From Bacillota bacterium (GTDB lineage Bacteria; Bacillota; Clostridia; Christensenellales; UMGS416): a DNA stretch of 9,402 nucleotides. A model generated the notes under the pieces. The model worked only from the letters and a program-made list of their open reading frames with translations, had not been told where the DNA came from and did no database searches. Of this stretch, positions 6,049 to 9,402 are shown one piece after another (the first letter of the stretch is position 1; the number at the start of each line of letters is the position of its first letter). A program made the translations under genes and the position numbers. The stretch lies in NCBI GenBank assembly GCA_023422005.1, contig JAEZSC010000021.1, positions 1 to 9,402 of the forward strand, read 5' to 3'.

Positions 6049-6858
6049 TTGCCTAGAGCGATCAAGGCCGCGTGCGGTGTGCTGGCGGCGGTGGTGATGG
6101 TCGTGTCGGCGCTTTCCGGCAACGCCCAGGCTGCCGATTGGCGCGCGCTGGTCCAGCCCTTCGAGGTCAAGGCCGACAAGTACTACACCGATTATGGCTT
6201 CTCGTCCAACCACTACGCGTATACCGAATCCGAACTGCGCATGCTGGCAGTGGTCATCCATCTGGAGGCCCGCGGCGAGCCCTATGCCTGCAAGCTGGCC
6301 GTGGGCAACGTCGTGATGAACCGCGTGCTGGCCAGCGGTTACCCCGGCGACACCATCGCCCAGGTCGTCAAACGGCCCAACCAGTTCTGTTACAACTCCG
6401 CTGTGAAGCCCAACTCCGAATGCCTGAAGGCCGCCCGCGACGTGCTGAAATACGAGGCATGGGCAGTGCCGCAGAACACCTACTTTTTCCGCGCCAGCAG
6501 CAGCCGCTCCGACTGGGGAAGCCACGACTATGCAACCCGGCTGGGCCGTACGGCCTTCTATCGCCACAGCTATGCGGGGCGCAGCAACAGCAGCGCCGTG
6601 CCTGCGCGGCTGTATCAACGGGTGACCCGGTGGCCCCAATACGGCTGCAAGCCCGCAGCCCGCGTGCGCAAAGTGCAGGCCATGCTGCGCGGTGTGGGCT
6701 ATAAGCTGACGGTGGATGGCTATTTCGGCATGGAAACCAAGAAAGCCGTGCTGGCCTTCCAGAAAGCCCACGGCCTGGTCGCGGACGGCATCGTCGGTCC
6801 GGCTACGCTGCGCAAGCTCATCAGCAAATACGGCATCAGCAATTATCAGAGGCTGTAA
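6049..6858 (+). CDS. Secreted SleB-like cell-wall hydrolase with peptidoglycan-binding domain
   Basis: This 269-residue exported enzyme probably cleaves peptidoglycan glycan strands. Residues 1-28 form a signal peptide (Arg/Lys n-region, hydrophobic core, AQA before Ala29). Residues ~62-175 match the Hydrolase_2 (SleB-type) domain: ELRMLAVVIHLEARGEPY with candidate catalytic Glu73, then AVGNVVMNRV, TIAQVV, NQFCY. Residues ~205-260 form a peptidoglycan-binding domain (VRKVQAML, VDGYFGMETKKAVLAFQKAHGL, VDGIVGPAT-like). The start is TTG at 6049 because GGGAGG (6036-6041) stands seven nt upstream; the in-frame TTG at 6025 and ATG at 6034 lack such a site. In classical SleB the binding domain is N-terminal, so the order here is reversed. 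It is divergent from oadA and convergent with the radical SAM gene, three nt between stops. A spore germination role is possible but not shown; general wall remodelling fits equally. Confidence 0.88.
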   Translation: MPRAIKAACGVLAAVVMVVSALSGNAQAADWRALVQPFEVKADKYYTDYGFSSNHYAYTESELRMLAVVIHLEARGEPYACKLAVGNVVMNRVLASGYPGDTIAQVVKRPNQFCYNSAVKPNSECLKAARDVLKYEAWAVPQNTYFFRASSSRSDWGSHDYATRLGRTAFYRHSYAGRSNSSAVPARLYQRVTRWPQYGCKPAARVRKVQAMLRGVGYKLTVDGYFGMETKKAVLAFQKAHGLVADGIVGPATLRKLISKYGISNYQRL

Positions 6859-6861
6859 GCC

Positions 6862-7965
6862 CTAGCTAGCCGGCGGCTCATCAATCAAGGTGCGGACCGC
6901 TTGCTCATGGGAGAACAGCGCGCAGCCGCCGTCATGCCCCATCTGCAGCAGGTCCGCTTCCCGCAGCCGCCGGAACAACGGTGAGCGCAACGCTTCCCGC
7001 AGCGGCTTGTCCTTCAGGTTCGTATCGGAGAACGGCGAAAACGGGCAGGGTTCGGCGCCGCCGTGGGCGTTGATGTGGAAGAACCCCCGCCCCGCGGCCA
7101 GGCAGCCGCTGGTCTGCCGTTCGTCGCCGGGGAAGCTCACAAACACTACGCCGGGCCGGGCCTGCCGCAGCGCCAGCAAGCGCTCATCCAGCAGCGCCCG
7201 GTCCTTTTCATTGGGGGCCAGCGCCTGCGATTGCCCGTCGGCCGGCACATATTCCACATATAGAATGACTTTGCAGCCCTGGGTCTCCATGGCATCCAAG
7301 AAGTCGGCGGAGGTGATCTCCTGCAGATTGTCGCGGGTTACGGTGACCGACGCGCCGAAGAGCACTCGGTGTTGAGAAAGCGCCGCCATGGCGCTTTGAA
7401 GCTGCTCGTGCACGCCTTCGCCCCGGCGGGCATCGGTGCGGGCTTGGCTGCCTTCCACGCTCAGTATGGGCACCAGGTTGCGGTGGCGGTCAAAGAGCGC
7501 CACCGCCTGCGGCGTCAGCAGCGTGCCGTTGGTGAACACCGGGAACAGCAGACCGGGCCGCTTGGCTGCCTCATCCAACACATCGGCGCGCAGCAGAGGC
7601 TCGCCACCGGCCAGCAGCACCAGGCTTACCCCCAGGTCCTGCGCCTCGCGGAAGATGCGGCCCCACTGCCCGGCGGTCATGCCCTCGGAGGCTGGCTGGG
7701 AGTGGCAGGCACCGTTGGCCCGGGCGTAGCAGCCGGCGCAGGCCAAATTGCACCGCTCGGTGATGCTGGCGATCAGAAAGCTGGGCACATGGTCGCCGCT
7801 CTTGGCGGCCCGGGCGCGCCGTGCCGCCGCCCGCCGGGCGGACAGCGCATAACGGGCCAGAAATGCCGTTTCCCGGGGGTTGCCCAGTGCGGCGCGCGCC
7901 GCGTCGGCCAGCAAATCCTGCACACCGGCGGTCAGATATTGTTCCAGATCAAAGCTCTGTTGCAT
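6862..7965 (-). CDS. Radical SAM protein with C-terminal Cys-containing extension
   Basis: This 367-residue protein has the radical SAM iron-sulfur motif CNLACAGC (Cys72, Cys76, Cys79), GGEPLLR (120-126) for SAM binding and the expected barrel strands (FPVFTNGTLL, PILSVEG). After the barrel, Cys288, Cys307 and Cys348 occur in GCLAAGRGFFHINAHGG, EPCPFSPF and GGCALF. This recalls SPASM/twitch-type auxiliary cluster regions but has fewer Cys than a full SPASM domain. Residues 30-60 are rich in Ala and Arg. The ATG at 7965 has AAGGAGG close upstream, inside the end of the regulator gene, and overlaps that gene by 17 nt. No peptide-modification precursor or known cofactor gene lies nearby, so the substrate is unknown. 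Confidence 0.88.
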   Translation of the reverse strand: MQQSFDLEQYLTAGVQDLLADAARAALGNPRETAFLARYALSARRAAARRARAAKSGDHVPSFLIASITERCNLACAGCYARANGACHSQPASEGMTAGQWGRIFREAQDLGVSLVLLAGGEPLLRADVLDEAAKRPGLLFPVFTNGTLLTPQAVALFDRHRNLVPILSVEGSQARTDARRGEGVHEQLQSAMAALSQHRVLFGASVTVTRDNLQEITSADFLDAMETQGCKVILYVEYVPADGQSQALAPNEKDRALLDERLLALRQARPGVVFVSFPGDERQTSGCLAAGRGFFHINAHGGAEPCPFSPFSDTNLKDKPLREALRSPLFRRLREADLLQMGHDGGCALFSHEQAVRTLIDEPPAS

Positions 7966-8410
7966 GATCCTCCTTTTGGGTAACTTGCCCCAACACCTTA
8001 TGCAGCAGCCCGTAAAGCGTGCGGGCTTCCTCCGGGCTCAGGCTGATGCAGGAGGCCATATGGGCGGGCACCTCCAGCGCCCGGGCCCGCAGGGCAGCGC
8101 CCTGTTCGGTCAGCGTTATGATGACGCTGCGCTCGTCGGCTGCGGAGCGGGCGCGGGACACCAGTCCCTGGCGCTCCATCTTCTTGAGCAACGGGGTTAG
8201 CGTGCCGGAATCCAGATACAGCCGCTCACCCAACTCTTTCACGGTGACCTGTTGGCTTTCCCACAGCACCATCATCGCGATGTACTGGGTATAAGTCAGG
8301 CCCAGCGCGTCCAGCAGCGGCGTGTATCGGCGCACGACCTCCTTGGCGCAGGCATACAGCGGAAAGCACAGCTGGCTTTTCAGGGCCAGAGGATCAATGG
8401 TTTCTTTCAT
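7949..8410 (-). CDS. MarR-family regulator resembling the peroxide sensor OhrR
   Basis: This 153-residue regulator has the winged-helix MarR fold: LTYTQYIAMMVLWE (38-51), VTVKELGERLYLDSGTLTPL (55-74, recognition region), LLKKMERQGLVSRARS (74-89) and DERSVIITLTEQG (92-104, wing). The stretch QLCFPLYA closely resembles Bacillus OhrR and places a Cys at position 15, the same number as the reactive Cys of B. subtilis OhrR. Further Cys are at 21 and 121; the 15-121 spacing is close to the disulfide pair of two-Cys OhrR proteins. The start at 8410 was chosen over an in-frame TTG at 8422 because GAGG stands six nt upstream and this gives the Cys15 numbering. No ohr gene is next to it; instead it overlaps the radical SAM gene. 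It is probably autoregulated through the palindrome in its promoter. Confidence 0.88.
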   Translation of the reverse strand: MKETIDPLALKSQLCFPLYACAKEVVRRYTPLLDALGLTYTQYIAMMVLWESQQVTVKELGERLYLDSGTLTPLLKKMERQGLVSRARSAADERSVIITLTEQGAALRARALEVPAHMASCISLSPEEARTLYGLLHKVLGQVTQKEDHATEL

Positions 8411-8460
8411 GGTATTCCTCAATCTTTTTCGTGTCTGTTTAATATATTTACGCCAATCGA

Positions 8461-8472
8461 ATTTTATAAAAT
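8461..8472. promoter_or_regulatory. Perfect 12-bp palindrome on the marR -10 box, candidate operator
   Basis: ATTTTATAAAAT is a perfect palindrome that contains the -10 box of the regulator's promoter. A MarR dimer bound here would block polymerase. AT-rich palindromes are typical of this family, though this one is not identical to the TACAATT-type OhrR site that I know. Confidence 0.55.
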
Positions 8473-8489
8473 GTTTTTTTCAATGTCAA
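8461..8489 (-). promoter_or_regulatory. Sigma-A type promoter of the marR-radical SAM operon
   Basis: On the minus strand TTGACA (8489-8484), a 17-bp spacer and TAAAAT (8466-8461). The start near 8454 leaves a leader of about 44 nt before the ATG at 8410. Confidence 0.8.
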
Positions 8490-8530
8490 GGATTCCGATC
8501 AAATAGTATATGCCATGTACTGTGCTTGTT

Positions 8531-8719
8531 CGCAGGGCCGTATTATACAGCCGCCTTGAGGGACTCGCCACGTCCCTCGCATATGTAGGGCAAGGGCTTG
8601 CCCTTGCCGCGTTGGGTTCGGGGCAAGCTCCAGGCCGCATGAGCGAGCAGCACCGCGGGTGCGGCTGGCCTTGCCCTACACGAGAGACGGCCAGGGGCCG
8701 TATGCAATACGGCCCTACG
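8531..8719. repeat. Nested inverted-repeat element, MITE- or REP-like
   Basis: This ~190-bp non-coding element fills most of the gap between marR and the chemotaxis gene. The outer ends (8531-8544 and 8706-8719) are inverted repeats matching at 13 of 14 positions. An inner pair (TGTAGGGCAAGG, 8584-8595, and its exact complement, 8669-8680) is perfect over 12. Further hairpins are GAGGGAC/GTCCCTC (8558-8578), GCAAGGGC-TT-GCCCTTGC within 8590-8607, and GGGCCGTAT-GCA-ATACGGCCC (8695-8715). No open frame of note and no clear target-site duplication is visible. It looks like a non-autonomous repeat, possibly one element inserted into another. Only one copy lies in the window. Confidence 0.6.
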
Positions 8720-8748
8720 AATACGGACAGAAAATGGTGCTTATGCAG

Positions 8749-8782
8749 CACAGAGGGCGCGCCGCATGGCGCGCCCTCTGTG
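8749..8782 (-). terminator. Long hairpin after the chemotaxis receptor gene
   Basis: A perfect 15-bp GC-rich stem closed by a four-base loop lies 18 nt past the receptor stop codon. It lacks a direct T-run on either strand, so it may act as a terminator or as a 3'-end stabiliser. Confidence 0.6.
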
Positions 8783-8800
8783 TATAGTCCCTATCTTTGC

Positions 8801-9402
8801 TTAGTACTTCCCGAACTCCCGGTCGTTGAGCGAGATCCTCGGCCTTGCGGGCTTGGCGTCGCCGCTGCCCTGGGGCAGCGCGCGGGCACGCTTGGCCTGC
8901 ACCTGGCCCTTGAGACGGAAGCGGCTCACCATCTCCTTGAGCAGCTCGGCCTGCCCGGAGAGCTCCTCGCTGGTGGCGGCGCTCTGCTCGGCGGTGGCGC
9001 TGTTGGTCTGCACCACCTGGCTCACCTGCTCGATGCCACGGTTCACCTGGGCCACCGCCGTGGCCTGCTCGTTGCTGGCGCGGGTGATGGCGCCCACCAG
9101 CTCATTGGCCTTCTCCACGCCCTCCACGATCTTGCCCAGCGCCTGCGCGGTCTCGTTGGCGATCTTCGTGCCCTCGGCGGCCTTCTGCATGGAGCCCTCG
9201 ATCATCGCCGTGGTCTCCTTGGCGGCGTTGGCGCTGCGGGCGGCCAGGTTGCGCACTTCCTCTGCCACCACGGCGAAGCCCTTGCCGTGCTGCCCGGCCC
9301 GGGCGGCCTCCACCGCGGCGTTCAGCGCCAGCAGGTTGGTCTGGAAGGCGATGTCGTCGATGACCTTGATGATGCGCGAGATGCTGGCCGACGCCTGGTT
9401 GA
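8801..9402 (-). CDS. Methyl-accepting chemotaxis protein, C-terminal part (runs off the window)
   Basis: About 199 residues of the cytoplasmic signalling domain are visible; the gene continues beyond 9402, so the sensor, membrane spans and start are unseen. The highly conserved hairpin tip that binds CheA/CheW is present (IDDIAFQTNLLALNAAVEAARAG encoded at about 9300-9370, then HGKGFAVVAEEVRNLAARSA). It is followed by the Ala-rich coiled-coil return helix (KANELVGAITRASNEQATAV, GIEQVSQVVQ). The tail is a ~35-residue basic and Gly/Pro-containing linker ending in DREFGKY. A short C-terminal motif on a flexible tail is how some receptors dock adaptation enzymes, but FGKY is not the NWETF type known from enteric receptors. 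No other chemotaxis gene is in view. Confidence 0.93.
   Translation of the reverse strand, partial: NQASASISRIIKVIDDIAFQTNLLALNAAVEAARAGQHGKGFAVVAEEVRNLAARSANAAKETTAMIEGSMQKAAEGTKIANETAQALGKIVEGVEKANELVGAITRASNEQATAVAQVNRGIEQVSQVVQTNSATAEQSAATSEELSGQAELLKEMVSRFRLKGQVQAKRARALPQGSGDAKPARPRISLNDREFGKY

Noticed and set aside
5911..6771. A 286-codon minus-strand frame opposite the hydrolase
   Set aside because: It is antisense to a gene with signal peptide, catalytic and binding domains, has no ribosome binding site and ends in the intergenic promoter region.

Overview
The window reads as chromosomal DNA of a GC-rich anaerobic bacterium, most likely Bacillota (Clostridia-like). Supporting signs are strong AGGAGG-type ribosome binding sites, canonical TTGACA/TACAAT promoters, several TTG starts, a SleB-like peptidoglycan hydrolase, an OhrR-like MarR regulator and a biotin-dependent decarboxylase set of the anaerobic type. 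The genus cannot be fixed from sequence alone.

Layout. (1) 1-583: an intact 5S rRNA gene with its terminator, probably the end of an rRNA operon. It is followed by a second, broken 5S copy that lacks its first ~30 nt and is split by two hairpin-rich insertions of about 192 and 93 nt, then by a second copy of the same terminator. (2) 700-3603, minus strand: a cobalt/nickel ECF-type transporter operon in the order cbiM(N)-cbiQ-cbiO. It has a near-consensus promoter, a palindrome over the predicted transcription start, an attenuator-like terminator just before the cbiM ribosome binding site, a second strong terminator between cbiM and cbiQ, and a final terminator. (3) 3661-5918, minus strand: an oxaloacetate/pyruvate-type carboxyltransferase (oadA-like), a small membrane gamma subunit (oadG-like) and a free biotin carrier protein, tightly packed and closed by a terminator. 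The membrane beta subunit is absent. (4) 6049-6858, plus strand: a secreted SleB-like cell-wall hydrolase with a C-terminal peptidoglycan-binding domain. It is divergent from the decarboxylase set and convergent, with 3 bp between stops, with the next operon. (5) 6862-8489, minus strand: an OhrR-like MarR regulator overlapping a radical SAM gene by 17 nt, driven by a promoter whose -10 box lies in a perfect 12-bp palindrome. (6) 8531-8719: a non-coding nested inverted-repeat element. (7) 8749-9402, minus strand: a long hairpin and the 3' part of a methyl-accepting chemotaxis protein that runs off the window.

Functional reading. CbiM(N), CbiQ and CbiO together form a complete metal importer (substrate-binding, coupling and ATPase parts). 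OadA, the biotin carrier and OadG would move a carboxyl group from a 2-oxoacid to biotin, with energy coupling needing a beta subunit encoded elsewhere. The MarR regulator probably controls itself and the radical SAM enzyme in response to a redox signal. The most unusual parts are the disrupted 5S copy, the cbiM leader attenuator without a visible cobalamin riboswitch, the terminator inside the transporter operon, and the OhrR-like/radical SAM pairing without an ohr gene.
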